Shown: piece after piece, positions 53,457 to 62,638 of the stretch
Layout: every line of letters begins with the position of its first letter
Numbering within the stretch: position 1 is the stretch's first letter
Source of the DNA: JBFHQE01 sp041592335
GTDB taxonomy: Bacteria > Pseudomonadota > Gammaproteobacteria > Thiohalobacterales > Thiohalobacteraceae
Direction of reading: 5' to 3'
DNA: 64,000 nucleotides
Assembly: GCA_041592335.1 (NCBI GenBank)
Contig: JBFHQE010000002.1
Coordinates: forward strand, 62,001 to 126,000
Translations under genes and position numbers: made by a program
The notes under the pieces: generated by a model
What the model was told of the DNA's origin: nothing
Databases searched by the model: none
The model's input: only the letters and a program-made list of their open reading frames with translations

Positions 53457-54103
53457 GATGCAGGATTTCCTTCCACGCGCACGGCGTCATCGCGTTTCGC
53501 TTCCAGGTAGCTGCGCTCCGGCGCGCCCACCTGCAACATAGCCAATGCCTTTTCGTAGGCCGAATGCGCCGCAGCAAAATCGCCCTGCGCCATGGCCAGA
53601 TCACCCTCGATCTCGGCGTGCATGGCCTGATTTTCATCCGTAACCTTTACCGCTGCCAGCTGGGCCTGCGCGCCCGGATAATCCTGTTGTGCAATCAATA
53701 CCCGCGCGATGCGCAGACGCACGATATCGAGCAGCACGGCATCATCGCCATGTTCCAGCACCCACTGCAACTGCGCCTGGGCAGCGGCCAGGTCGCCTTT
53801 ATCCGCATGCAGCTTGGCCATCTGCAATGCTGCCAGGCTGCTATAAACCGAGCTGGCACTGTCTTTCAACAACGCCTCGTGCTGAGAAGAAGCGGCCTGT
53901 TCCTCACCCGTCTGAGCCGCCTGCGCCAGCTGGGTATAGACATTGGAAGCCTCCTCCTTGCCGCGTTCCATGTAAGCCAGCCAGGCCTTGCCGCCGAACA
54001 GCACGGCGCCACCGAACAACAGCCCGGTAATCAGCGAAGAGCCATTGTCGCGCAGCCATTTCTTTAACGCTTCCGATTGTTCTTCATCGGTTTTGTATTC
54101 CAC
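53453..54103 (-). CDS. yfgM: YfgM-like TPR ancillary SecYEG protein
   Basis: A 216-residue inner membrane protein with a single N-terminal helix (SLITGLLFGGAVLFGGKAWLAY near residues 22-43) and a periplasmic tetratricopeptide domain. YfgM in E. coli associates with SecYEG and PpiD and influences periplasmic chaperone networks. The start is a GTG with AGGAGA upstream. It lies between hisS and bamB, as in E. coli. Confidence 0.9.
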   Translation of the reverse strand: MEYKTDEEQSEALKKWLRDNGSSLITGLLFGGAVLFGGKAWLAYMERGKEEASNVYTQLAQAAQTGEEQAASSQHEALLKDSASSVYSSLAALQMAKLHADKGDLAAAQAQLQWVLEHGDDAVLLDIVRLRIARVLIAQQDYPGAQAQLAAVKVTDENQAMHAEIEGDLAMAQGDFAAAHSAYEKALAMLQVGAPERSYLEAKRDDAVRVEGNPAS

Positions 54104-54123
54104 AGATCTCTCCTCCAGCCTGA

Positions 54124-55398
54124 CTACACCAATCCCTGCAAGAACGCAGGCACATCGGATCTAGCCAATGTCGTTTGTTCATCATCATTGCGTAATGGCT
54201 TGATGCCAACCACATCGTTTTCCAGTTCTGATTCTCCCAGAATCAGGGCCACCTGGGCCGCGCTTTTGTCCGCCCGCTTGAACTGGCTCTTGAAACTGCC
54301 ACCGCCACAATTCACCTGCAGGCGTAAACCGGGTATCGCGCTACGCAGACTCTCCGCGAACGGTTGACCCGCCAGTTGCGCCGCATCGCCAACCAGCACC
54401 AGGTAGGCATGCGGTGCCTCGGCGGCATTAGCCACGCCAAGTTCTTCCAGCAACGCCAGCAGGCGCTCAATGCCCATGGCAAATCCCACTGCCGGGGTCG
54501 GCTTGCCGCCGAGGTATTCTACCAAGCCGTCGTAACGGCCGCCCGCGCAAACTGTCCCCTGGGCACCCAGCCGATCAGTGACCCATTCAAACACGGTGCG
54601 GGTGTAATAATCGAGGCCGCGCACCAGGCGGGTATTGATTGTATAGGCAACCCCGGCCTGATCCAGCATCTGGCACAGGTCAGTGAAATGCTGCCTGGAG
54701 ACCTCGTCCAGGTGATCCGCCAGCTTGGGCGCCGCCTCGATCAGGTCCTGCAAGTCCGGATTCTTGCTGTCCAGGATACGCATCGGATTGGAATCCAGAC
54801 GCCGCAGGCTGTCTTCGTCCAGCTGGTCGCGATGCCGGGAAAGATACTCGACCAGAATCGCGCGATATGTCTGGCGGGACTCGGGGCTACCCAACGAATT
54901 CAATTCAAGCCGTACATCGCTAAGCCCCAGCGCCTGCCACAGGCGTGCTGTCAGCAGGATCATTTCCGCATCGACATCCGGTCCATCCATGCCAAAGGCC
55001 TCGACACCGATCTGGTGAAACTGGCGATAACGACCTTTCTGGGGCCGCTCGTGGCGAAACATCGGCCCCATGTACCACAGCCGCTGGGTCTGGTTATGCA
55101 GCAGCCCATGCTCGATACAGGCACGCACGCAACTGGCGGTGCCCTCCGGCCTGAGCGTCAGGCTGTCGCCATTACGGTCGTCGAAGGTATACATCTCCTT
55201 CTCGACAATATCCGTTACCTCGCCGATGGAACGCTTGAACAGCTCGGTTTTTTCCAGCAGCGGCATGCGAATTTCCTGGTAACCATAGGACTGCACCAGT
55301 TGACGCACCGTGCCTTCTAGCTGCTGCCAGGCGGCAGTGACCTCGGGCAGGATGTCGTTCATCCCGCGAATAGCCTTGATGGAAGTTGCTTTTGCCAT
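54124..55398 (-). CDS. hisS: histidine-tRNA ligase
   Basis: Charges tRNA-His. The 424-residue class II synthetase shows motif 1 near the N-terminus (IRGMNDILPE, then RMPLLEKTELFKRSIGE), motif 2 in PMFRHERPQKGRYRQFHQIG near 112, the HisRS-specific RGLDYYTRTVFEW, and motif 3 GVAFAMGIERL-like PAVGFAMGIERLL near 309. The C-terminal anticodon-binding domain is present. In E. coli ispG lies between rodZ and hisS; here only 47 bases separate them. Confidence 0.97.
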   Translation of the reverse strand: MAKATSIKAIRGMNDILPEVTAAWQQLEGTVRQLVQSYGYQEIRMPLLEKTELFKRSIGEVTDIVEKEMYTFDDRNGDSLTLRPEGTASCVRACIEHGLLHNQTQRLWYMGPMFRHERPQKGRYRQFHQIGVEAFGMDGPDVDAEMILLTARLWQALGLSDVRLELNSLGSPESRQTYRAILVEYLSRHRDQLDEDSLRRLDSNPMRILDSKNPDLQDLIEAAPKLADHLDEVSRQHFTDLCQMLDQAGVAYTINTRLVRGLDYYTRTVFEWVTDRLGAQGTVCAGGRYDGLVEYLGGKPTPAVGFAMGIERLLALLEELGVANAAEAPHAYLVLVGDAAQLAGQPFAESLRSAIPGLRLQVNCGGGSFKSQFKRADKSAAQVALILGESELENDVVGIKPLRNDDEQTTLARSDVPAFLQGLV

Positions 55399-55445
55399 AG
55401 TCTTGCCCGCCGCGGTGGGCGGCTGATTGTTGTTAATTCCGGAAA

Positions 55446-56333
55446 TTAGTTATCAATACGAAAACGCGCAACATTGTTGCGATTATACCCCGAATGATCG
55501 AAGCGCTGCCCGTCGACCTCGAGCTCGACGGATTCCGCGTTGCCGATAACGAACTGAATCGGCGGTACGGCTGTGAACGTCCGGGTGGTCCCGGGTTGAA
55601 TCAAACCAAACACCAGCTTTTTACCGTCACTATCACGAATCTCGGTCCAGCTTTCGGCACCATAACGCAGCACCACGGAGACCCGGTTTTCGGCTTCAAC
55701 GACAGGCGGCGGCGCAACCGTCACCAGGGGCTCTGCCTGTTTTGTTGGCGCGGACACTTCGGGCTCGCTCAGGTTGATCGGATCTTCAGGCGCCAGGGGT
55801 TCCGTCGGCAGCAGAATCTGGGACTGGCCATTCTCCTGGTAGGACTCAACTTCCTGTCCGGGCAGATCCAACTGCTCGGCATCGATGTCGACGTCAAACG
55901 AACGCTGTTGCCATAACTGATAGCCCTTGTAGGCACCCCAGGCCAGCGCCACGACAATCAAAAGCAGGAACAGTTTTTTCACAAGCGCCACCATCAAACC
56001 AATCAGCGGCCCAATGGGCAGAGACAGGGATGGACTCGACTTCTTCCTGATCGGCTGCGGCTCTTCTTCTACCACCGGTGGCTGATAGGCGCTCAACACC
56101 TGGTGTTCATCGAGCCCGACCCGGCGCGCATAGCTTTTGATATAGCCACGCACGAAAATCGGCGCTGGTAATTTATCCGCGTTGTCTGCATCCAGCGCTT
56201 CTACGGTTTTGATATCCAGATGCAATTCCGCCGCAATATCGGCGACCGTCATACCTTTGGCTTCACGCGCCTGTTTCAGCAAACTCCCGGCGCTGGGCGC
56301 AGACGTACTGGATTGTGATTCAGAATCGGACAA
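55446..56333 (-). CDS. rodZ: RodZ-like cytoskeletal protein
   Basis: Links MreB to the cell-wall elongation machinery. The 295-residue protein has an N-terminal helix-turn-helix domain (LLKQAREAKGMTVADIAAEL, then FVRGYIKSYARRVG), one membrane helix (LFLLLIVVALAWGAYKG near residues 125-141), and a C-terminal periplasmic DUF4115 domain (near 215-290). The start is a TTG with AGGA six bases upstream. Between pilW and hisS, as in relatives. Confidence 0.92.
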   Translation of the reverse strand: MSDSESQSSTSAPSAGSLLKQAREAKGMTVADIAAELHLDIKTVEALDADNADKLPAPIFVRGYIKSYARRVGLDEHQVLSAYQPPVVEEEPQPIRKKSSPSLSLPIGPLIGLMVALVKKLFLLLIVVALAWGAYKGYQLWQQRSFDVDIDAEQLDLPGQEVESYQENGQSQILLPTEPLAPEDPINLSEPEVSAPTKQAEPLVTVAPPPVVEAENRVSVVLRYGAESWTEIRDSDGKKLVFGLIQPGTTRTFTAVPPIQFVIGNAESVELEVDGQRFDHSGYNRNNVARFRIDN

Positions 56334-56334
56334 T

Positions 56335-57102
56335 TCAATTCCTGCTTGAAGAGTTTTTTGAGGACTGCGGAATCAGGCGTTCGGCCTGCGGCGATGTGGG
56401 GAAGTTGTTTTTCAGTAGCAACTTGTAACTCGCGACCGCATCCTTGTCACCCAGTTCTGTTTCAGTCTCGATACCAATGGCGAGACTTTCCGCTGTGTGC
56501 CTCGACACTTCCTGGAAACGCTGCAGATACGCACGCGCGGAAAGATAGTTCTCGTTCTCCAGGCTCATCTTGGCCATATTCAGCAGAGCCACCGGGTACA
56601 AAGGATTGCGCTGCAACGCCTGGCGAAGATAAACCTCGGCCTGTTCGCGCTGGCCATCACGGGCCACGCACAAAGCCGCGTTGGTTAACGCTTGCTCGGG
56701 CCGGTCATACAGCGGATTGGCGGCGGACTGCTCGAAGTGACTCACCGCTTCGGTGTAATTGCCGCGTCGGCACAGATAACCACCAAAGTTGTTATGCGCG
56801 GAAGAATTCTTGGGATCGAGCTGCAGTGCTTTCTTGAAATGCTTTTCAGCCAAGTCGTATTCAATCAGGCTTTCATAAAGCACCGCAATGGCAGTGTGCG
56901 CCTGCGGCAAGCCGGGATCCTGTTCAAGCGCCCTTTTCAGTTTTTCCAGCGCAACCGCTTTATTGCCCTGCTGCATGTAGGCAATACCAAGCTCGACATT
57001 CACTTCTGCCGCCTTGGTTGATGCAGTATCCTGCCGGGTAGTATTTTGCGCACACCCGGCGAGCGTTAACAGACTAACCAGTACCAGTGGCCACAACTTC
57101 AT
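56335..57102 (-). CDS. pilW: type IV pilus biogenesis lipoprotein PilW/PilF
   Basis: Outer-membrane pilotin that helps the secretin PilQ assemble. The 255-residue precursor has a lipobox LAGC (Cys17) and about six tetratricopeptide repeats (for example LGIAYMQQGNKAVALEKLKRAL in pattern and AEKHFKKALQLDPKNSSAHNN). Called PilF in Pseudomonas and PilW in Neisseria. It overlaps rlmN by four bases. Its presence suggests type IV pili, the surface appendages often linked with Wsp-type sensing. Confidence 0.9.
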   Translation of the reverse strand: MKLWPLVLVSLLTLAGCAQNTTRQDTASTKAAEVNVELGIAYMQQGNKAVALEKLKRALEQDPGLPQAHTAIAVLYESLIEYDLAEKHFKKALQLDPKNSSAHNNFGGYLCRRGNYTEAVSHFEQSAANPLYDRPEQALTNAALCVARDGQREQAEVYLRQALQRNPLYPVALLNMAKMSLENENYLSARAYLQRFQEVSRHTAESLAIGIETETELGDKDAVASYKLLLKNNFPTSPQAERLIPQSSKNSSSRN

Positions 57103-58229
57103 CCTGCACTCCCTCGAATCACCTTATTGGGGCTGATGTTTATGGTTGAGATGCGCGACTCACGGCGACGGGTCCGGTCCTTGAAGTCGCCCGCAAGCTG
57201 ACCGCAGGCCGCATCAATATCATCTCCCCGTGTTTTACGGGTAACTGTGACAATCCCTCCACGATGCAGAATATCCCGGAAACGATCGATACGTTCCTGG
57301 GAGCTGCAGTTGTACTGGGTGTGCGGAAATGGATTGAACGGAATCAGATTCATCTTGGACGGCACGCGCTTTAATAACTTCAACAAGGCACGCGCATCGG
57401 CATCCGTATCGTTCACGCCATCCAGCATCACGTATTCAAAAGTGACACGGCGACGCTTGGAATCACCCGCCACATAATGCCGACAGGCATCCAGCAACTC
57501 TTTTATCGGATACTTTTTGTTGATTGGCACCAGCTCATTGCGCAAGTCATCATTGGCCGCATGCAATGAAACCGCCAGGCTCACCGGCAAGATTTCTTTC
57601 AACCGCGCTATCTCGGGCACCACTCCCGACGTACTCAAAGTGACACGTCGCTTGGATAAACCAAACGTCTGGTCATCAAGCATCAGCCGCATGGCGGAAA
57701 TAACATTATCAAAATTGAGCAAGGGCTCGCCCATGCCCATCATGACCACGTTGGTGACCGGACGCTCGCCCCAGCCATCCGCCATCAACAGCCGCTTGGC
57801 CAGCAATACCTGGCCGATAATTTCACCCACCGTGAGATTGCGATTGAAACCCTGGGTCGCGGTCGAACAGAAACTGCAATTCAGCGCGCAACCGACCTGT
57901 GAGGAAACACACAGCGTGCCGCGTTCGGACTCGGGAATGAACACGGTTTCGATACAGTTTCCGTCCACAAGCCGAAACAGGAATTTACGCGTACCGTCAT
58001 CAGACTTGTGATCCATCGCCACTTCAGGCAAACGCACCACGGCCTGCTCGGCCAGCTTGCCACGCAACGCCTTGCTGAGATTGGTCATCTCATCGAAATC
58101 ATCGATGTCCTGCTGATAAATCCACTTGAGCAGTTGTTGCGAGCGAAACGGTTTTTCGCCGAGATCGGCAAAATAGTTCGCCAACCCTGGCGGATCAAAA
58201 TCCAGCAGATTGACTGATTGTTCGCTCAT
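57099..58229 (-). CDS. rlmN: dual-specificity RNA methyltransferase RlmN
   Basis: Radical-SAM enzyme that methylates C2 of A2503 in 23S rRNA and A37 in some tRNAs. The 376-residue protein has the radical-SAM motif CALNCSFC with Cys114, Cys118 and Cys121, and the MGMGEPLLNF stretch. The methyl-carrying cysteine lies near the C-terminus (IDAACGQLAGD). Downstream of ndk, as usual in gammaproteobacteria. Confidence 0.97.
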   Translation of the reverse strand: MSEQSVNLLDFDPPGLANYFADLGEKPFRSQQLLKWIYQQDIDDFDEMTNLSKALRGKLAEQAVVRLPEVAMDHKSDDGTRKFLFRLVDGNCIETVFIPESERGTLCVSSQVGCALNCSFCSTATQGFNRNLTVGEIIGQVLLAKRLLMADGWGERPVTNVVMMGMGEPLLNFDNVISAMRLMLDDQTFGLSKRRVTLSTSGVVPEIARLKEILPVSLAVSLHAANDDLRNELVPINKKYPIKELLDACRHYVAGDSKRRRVTFEYVMLDGVNDTDADARALLKLLKRVPSKMNLIPFNPFPHTQYNCSSQERIDRFRDILHRGGIVTVTRKTRGDDIDAACGQLAGDFKDRTRRRESRISTINISPNKVIRGSAG

Positions 58230-58256
58230 ACGTCGTTACTCGTTCCTGGCCAGAGC

Positions 58257-58688
58257 CTAGCGGGTTCTGGGACAAATCTCATCGTCACTGAAGAAGAAAG
58301 CAATTTCCTGTTTGGCCGTCTCCGGTCCATCCGAACCATGCACGGCATTTTCATCCACGGTTTTGGCAAAGTCCGCGCGAATGGTGCCCGGCGCCGCATC
58401 CGCAGGATTGGTTGCACCCATGAGTTCGCGGTTTTTGTTGATGGCATCCTCGCCTTCCAGCAGCTGAACCATCACCGGTCCGGACGTCATGAAGCTCACC
58501 AGCTCGCCGTAGAACGGACGCGCCTTGTGCACGGCATAAAACTCACCGGCCTTTTCCTGTGATAGATGCATCATCTTGGCGGCAATCACCTTGAGACCGG
58601 CCTTTTCAAAGCGGCTGTAGATCTCTCCGATGACGTTTTTGGCCACGGCATCGGGTTTGATAATGGAAATGGTACGTTCAAGCGCCAT
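58257..58688 (-). CDS. ndk: nucleoside diphosphate kinase
   Basis: Transfers the gamma-phosphate of ATP to nucleoside diphosphates through a phosphohistidine. The 143-residue length is standard. Active-site His117 lies in ENAVHGSDG, the NPADAAPGTIRADFA stretch precedes it, and the start MALERTISIIKPDAV is typical. First of the ndk-rlmN-pilW-rodZ series, preceded by the isc operon. Confidence 0.97.
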   Translation of the reverse strand: MALERTISIIKPDAVAKNVIGEIYSRFEKAGLKVIAAKMMHLSQEKAGEFYAVHKARPFYGELVSFMTSGPVMVQLLEGEDAINKNRELMGATNPADAAPGTIRADFAKTVDENAVHGSDGPETAKQEIAFFFSDDEICPRTR

Positions 58689-58711
58689 GATGGGGACTCC
58701 GCAAGTTGGGT

Positions 58712-58771
58712 TAAGATAGCATAAACCCGCGAAATATCGCGGGTTTAGTCGTAAAAAGGCGGGCTATCTTA
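58712..58771 (-). terminator. nested inverted repeat between iscX and ndk
   Basis: An inner hairpin AAACCCGCG/CGCGGGTTT (58723-58746) is enclosed by a second pair of arms, TAAGATAGC (58712-58720) and GCTATCTTA (58763-58771). The inner stem likely ends isc transcription; only three T follow it. The outer arms are perfect reverse complements and might instead flank the ndk promoter. Confidence 0.6.
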
Positions 58772-58812
58772 CCCTTGCATACCGGTTTCAGCAATAGGGT
58801 TATAAATAAAAC

Positions 58813-59013
58813 CTATTCCCTTTCTTCCATCCAGGCCATCTGGATGGCCTCAAGGATACGCTCCCCACAATGCGCCGGATCGTCTTCGAACTCATCCAGA
58901 GCCATTACCCAGTTGCGCAGATCCACAAAATTCACGCTTTTTGGATCCACCTCCGGGTAGGTTTCATCCAGCGCAATGGCCAGATCCAGGGTATCGGTCC
59001 ATTTCAATGCCAT
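58813..59013 (-). CDS. iscX: Fe-S assembly protein IscX
   Basis: Small acidic protein that binds IscS and tunes its activity with iron. The 66-residue product shows the family signature: WTDTLDLAIALDETYPEVDP, FVDLRNWVMALDEFED and LEAIQMAWMEE. Last gene of the isc operon, 12 bases after fdx. Confidence 0.95.
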   Translation of the reverse strand: MALKWTDTLDLAIALDETYPEVDPKSVNFVDLRNWVMALDEFEDDPAHCGERILEAIQMAWMEERE

Positions 59014-59025
59014 GCTGATCTCCGC

Positions 59026-59364
59026 TTAATGGTTCTCGGACACCATATTGATGGTGTACTTGGGGATTTCAATCACCAGGTCAGAATTACCAATCACCGT
59101 CTGGCAACTGAGGCGTGAATCCGGGTCCAGCCCCCAGGCCTTGTCCAGCAGATCGTCTTCATCTTCATCCGAATCATTCAACGAATGCGCACCCTCGCGG
59201 ACGTATACGTGACAGGTGGTGCAGGCACAGGACTTCTCGCAGGCATGTTCAATTTCAACATGATTGGCCAGCATGGCATCACAAATGGTCGTGCCGGGCT
59301 CGGCTTCGATCACGGTGCCTTCAGGGCACAACTCTTCATGCGGCAAAATGATTAACTGGGGCAT
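59026..59364 (-). CDS. fdx: [2Fe-2S] ferredoxin Fdx
   Basis: Adrenodoxin-type ferredoxin that gives electrons to Fe-S cluster assembly on IscU. The 112-residue protein carries the cluster ligands at Cys42, Cys48, Cys51 (ACEKSCACTTCHVYV) and Cys87 (SRLSCQTV), the same numbering as the E. coli protein. It sits 11 bases after hscA. Confidence 0.96.
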   Translation of the reverse strand: MPQLIILPHEELCPEGTVIEAEPGTTICDAMLANHVEIEHACEKSCACTTCHVYVREGAHSLNDSDEDEDDLLDKAWGLDPDSRLSCQTVIGNSDLVIEIPKYTINMVSENH

Positions 59365-59375
59365 GATTCTTTTCC

Positions 59376-61250
59376 CTATTCAAACTCTTCAATTTTATGG
59401 CCAGACATGGCCTTGCGGATACTGGAATCCATACGGCGCGCGACAAAGTCTTCACTGGCTTTCTCGACGGCCTGAATCGCCTGCTTTATGGTTTTTGCGT
59501 CGCTGCCATCCCGCGCCGCCTTGAGCGCCTGCGCCTCCATATCGATGCGCGAACGTTCTTCAGCTGACAAGTAGGCTTCTCCATCCGCGCTCAAAGCAGC
59601 ATCCAGCGCCTCCAGGGTTCGATCCGCCTCTACCTGCTGCTCGCGCAAACGACGCGCTTCCATATCGTCGCGCGCGTTGTCCATGGATGCCTTGAGCATT
59701 CCCTCGATCTCGGTATCCGTCAGTCCGTAGGACGGCTTCACTTCAATATTGGCCTGCACACCACTGGTCTGCTCCTGTGCCGTGACACTGAGCAGTCCAT
59801 CGGCGTCCACCTGGTAGGTCACGCGAATTCGCGCGGCACCGGCCACCATCGGCGGGATTCCGCGCAACTCAAACTTCGCCAGTGAACGGCAATCGCTGAC
59901 CAGCTCACGCTCACCCTGGCAAACATGCAATGCCATCGCGGTCTGGCCATCCTTGAAGGTAGTGAATTCCTGGGCGCGCGCTACCGGAATGGTGGTGTTG
60001 CGTGGAATGATCTTTTCCATCAACCCACCCATGGTCTCGATTCCCAATGACAGCGGAATCACATCCAGCAACAGCAATTCATCTTCCGGCTTGTTACCGG
60101 CCAGAATATCCGCCTGAATCGCCGCGCCAATCGCCACCACCTTGTCAGGATCGATATCCACCAGCGGATCGCGTTTAAAAAACTCGGCGACACGTTCACG
60201 TACTCGCGGCACGCGCGTCGATCCGCCGACCATCACGATTTCAGCAACCTCATCCGCCTTCAGCCCGGCGTCACGCAAAGCCCGACGACAGGGACTCAGT
60301 GTCTTGCTGATCAGCGGATCGACCAGCTCATGGAACTGGGCTTTGTTCAGCTCGCCTTCCCAGTGCGAACCGTCCATCAACTCCACTTTCAGCGGAGCAA
60401 CTTCTGACTCGGTCAAAGCTTCCTTGGCCTCACAGGCGGCATGCATCAAACGACGCAGCTGTTTATGATCCGCATCGTCGCCAATACCCGCCTGCTGCAT
60501 AATCCAGGTAGCAATAGCGCGATCCATGTCGTCGCCACCCAGCGCGGTATCGCCCGCGGTCGCCAGCACTTCGAACACGCCTTTATTCAGACGCAATACG
60601 GAAACATCAAAAGTGCCGCCACCGAGGTCGTACACAACAATCACACCGTCAGACTGCTGATCCAGCCCATAGGCAACCGCCGCTGCCGTGGGTTCGTTCA
60701 ACAGACGCAGCACATGCAGTCCGGCCAGCCTGGCCGCATCTTTTGTTGCCTGACGCTGGGCATCGTCAAAATAAGCAGGCACGGTAATGACCACACCCGT
60801 TAAATCACCACCCAGCGCCTGTTCCGCGCGATCACGCAGCACCTTGAGAATTTCGGACGACACTTCAACCGGGCTGAATTCGCCCGCGACCGTCCTGATC
60901 TTCGGCATTCCCGAATCGGCATTCACAAACTCATAGGGAAGTTTGTCGCCGAGGGATTTCACATCCGCCACGCCGCGCCCCATGAAGCGCTTCACGGATG
61001 AAATGGTATTCAATGGATCCTGGGTTGCTTCCTGTCGCGCCTGATGACCGACATGCACCGAACCATCTGGCAGGTAACGCACGATAGAAGGCAGGCGATG
61101 ATGCCCCTGGGGATCGACAAGCGTGACGGCTTCACCACTGCGAACAGTTGCAACCAGTGAGTTGGTTGTCCCAAGGTCGATATCCGCGGCCAGGCGATGC
61201 TGGTGAGGTGCAGTGGATTGACCGGGTTCGCTGATTTGCAACAACGCCAT
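59376..61250 (-). CDS. hscA: Hsp70-type chaperone HscA
   Basis: Specialised Hsp70 that acts with HscB to release clusters from IscU. The 624-residue protein has the nucleotide-binding domain (DLGTTNSLVATV, VVYDLGGGTFDVSVLRL, VGGSTRVPRVRE), the interdomain linker near LLLLDVIPLSLG, and the substrate-binding domain with its helical lid. It separates from hscB by 83 bases containing a REP-like palindrome, the largest gap in the operon. Confidence 0.96.
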   Translation of the reverse strand: MALLQISEPGQSTAPHQHRLAADIDLGTTNSLVATVRSGEAVTLVDPQGHHRLPSIVRYLPDGSVHVGHQARQEATQDPLNTISSVKRFMGRGVADVKSLGDKLPYEFVNADSGMPKIRTVAGEFSPVEVSSEILKVLRDRAEQALGGDLTGVVITVPAYFDDAQRQATKDAARLAGLHVLRLLNEPTAAAVAYGLDQQSDGVIVVYDLGGGTFDVSVLRLNKGVFEVLATAGDTALGGDDMDRAIATWIMQQAGIGDDADHKQLRRLMHAACEAKEALTESEVAPLKVELMDGSHWEGELNKAQFHELVDPLISKTLSPCRRALRDAGLKADEVAEIVMVGGSTRVPRVRERVAEFFKRDPLVDIDPDKVVAIGAAIQADILAGNKPEDELLLLDVIPLSLGIETMGGLMEKIIPRNTTIPVARAQEFTTFKDGQTAMALHVCQGERELVSDCRSLAKFELRGIPPMVAGAARIRVTYQVDADGLLSVTAQEQTSGVQANIEVKPSYGLTDTEIEGMLKASMDNARDDMEARRLREQQVEADRTLEALDAALSADGEAYLSAEERSRIDMEAQALKAARDGSDAKTIKQAIQAVEKASEDFVARRMDSSIRKAMSGHKIEEFE

Positions 61251-61288
61251 AGTGATTGGTTACCTTGAGAATTCCTAAAATCTCTTAC

Positions 61289-61314
61289 GTCACCCCGGCG
61301 AACGCCGGAATGAC
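61289..61314. repeat. REP-like palindrome between hscB and hscA
   Basis: GTCACCCCGGCG and CGCCGGAATGAC are near reverse complements and form a hairpin (61289-61314). The GTCATTCCGGCG type of extragenic palindrome is widespread in proteobacteria. Its place inside the isc operon could stabilise or attenuate the downstream hscA-fdx-iscX message. Confidence 0.7.
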
Positions 61315-61333
61315 ATTATGCTTTTAACAACAG

Positions 61334-61864
61334 TTAATAATCTTCCAGATCCGCTTCCAGTTCTTCGGCTTCCTGCGCGAGTTTGCGGAAGAACTGCATA
61401 CGCTGCAGATAAAGATATGCCTTATCCATATCTCCACTGCCGAGGGCAGAGGCCAACGATTCCGTTAGCGCATTGTTCTGCTCATCAAAATCAGCAATTA
61501 GCGCCTGCAAGTTACCCATGGGATCGCTGGCACTTCTAACCTCTTCAAGCGCCTCACGCAGCTCCATCTGCTGCATCAGAAACTCGGGGTCCTGATGCGT
61601 TTTCTGCTCATCGTTGAGGTCATAACCCTGCAATTCCAGCAGGTAGCGTCCGCGGGCCAGCGGGTCCTTCAACACCCGGTAGCCTTCATTGATCTGCGCC
61701 GCCTGCTGCATTGCCATACGACGTTCCTGGTCACCGGCATTGGCGAACCGATCCGGATGCACCGTGCGCTGCAGCGCCCGGTAATGCTCATCGAGCGACC
61801 GACGATCAATGGAGAAAGCAATGGGCAGGGAAAACAGCGAAAAGAAATCCTGCTGGACGGTCAT
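61334..61864 (-). CDS. hscB: J-domain co-chaperone HscB
   Basis: Brings IscU to HscA and stimulates its ATPase. The 176-residue protein has an N-terminal J domain with the HPD motif at residues 36-38 (TVHPDRFANA) and a C-terminal three-helix IscU-binding domain with EFLMQQMELREAL. It follows iscA by 15 bases. Confidence 0.95.
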   Translation of the reverse strand: MTVQQDFFSLFSLPIAFSIDRRSLDEHYRALQRTVHPDRFANAGDQERRMAMQQAAQINEGYRVLKDPLARGRYLLELQGYDLNDEQKTHQDPEFLMQQMELREALEEVRSASDPMGNLQALIADFDEQNNALTESLASALGSGDMDKAYLYLQRMQFFRKLAQEAEELEADLEDY

Positions 61865-61879
61865 GGCGATAAAACGTAA

Positions 61880-62203
61880 TCAGACGGTGAAGCTTTCGCC
61901 GCAACCGCATTCATCCTTGACGTTCGGGTTATTGAATTTAAAACCCTCGTTCAGACCTTCTTTTCCAAAGTCGACTTCCGTGCCGTCCAGATAGATAAGA
62001 CTCTTGGGATCAATGACGATTTTCACGCCATTGGATTCGAACACCTGATCTTCCTCATTGGCGTCATCGCAAAACTCCAGCACATACGCCATGCCCGAGC
62101 AGCCGCTGGTACGCACACCGAGGCGCAGGCCAAAGCCCTTGCCCCGGTTCTGCAGGAAGTGTTTAACGCGGTCAGCCGCGGCATCCGTTAAGGTAATTGC
62201 CAT
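61880..62203 (-). CDS. iscA: A-type Fe-S carrier IscA
   Basis: Carries iron or assembled clusters to apo-targets. The 107-residue protein has the three conserved cysteines: Cys35 (RTSGCSGMAY), Cys99 and Cys101 (DECGCGESF). It lies 21 bases after iscU. Confidence 0.96.
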   Translation of the reverse strand: MAITLTDAAADRVKHFLQNRGKGFGLRLGVRTSGCSGMAYVLEFCDDANEEDQVFESNGVKIVIDPKSLIYLDGTEVDFGKEGLNEGFKFNNPNVKDECGCGESFTV

Positions 62204-62224
62204 ACCACTTTACCTTCTGAAAAA

Positions 62225-62608
62225 TTACTTGCCCTGCTTACCCTGGTAATCAGAGATAGCCGCCTTGATCGCATCCTCGGCCAGCACCGAGCAGTGCACC
62301 TTCACCGGCGGCAGCGCCAGTTCTTCTGCAATCTGGGAATTCTTGATCTGCTGCGCTTCTTCCAGCGTCTTACCCTTGACCCATTCCGTCAACAGACTGG
62401 ATGAGGCAATCGCGCTACCGCAGCCGTAAGTCTTGAACTTGGCATCTTCAATGACGCCCTGGTCGTTGACCTGGATCTGCAGCTTCATGACATCGCCGCA
62501 GGCCGGCGCACCAACCATACCGGTGCCAACATTCTTGGAATCCTTGTCCAGCGCACCTACGTTACGCGGATTTTCGTAATGGTCCATAACCTTGTCGCTA
62601 TATGCCAT
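62225..62608 (-). CDS. iscU: Fe-S scaffold IscU
   Basis: Scaffold on which IscS builds [2Fe-2S] clusters. The 127-residue protein has ligands Cys37 (GAPACGDV), Cys63 (YGCGSAI) and Cys106 (KVHCSVL), and the HscA-recognition motif LPPVK at residues 99-103. GGAGATC lies before the ATG. It lies 30 bases after iscS. Confidence 0.97.
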   Translation of the reverse strand: MAYSDKVMDHYENPRNVGALDKDSKNVGTGMVGAPACGDVMKLQIQVNDQGVIEDAKFKTYGCGSAIASSSLLTEWVKGKTLEEAQQIKNSQIAEELALPPVKVHCSVLAEDAIKAAISDYQGKQGK

Positions 62609-62638
62609 TGTCTTGATCTCCTGAGTATATATTCGGTG

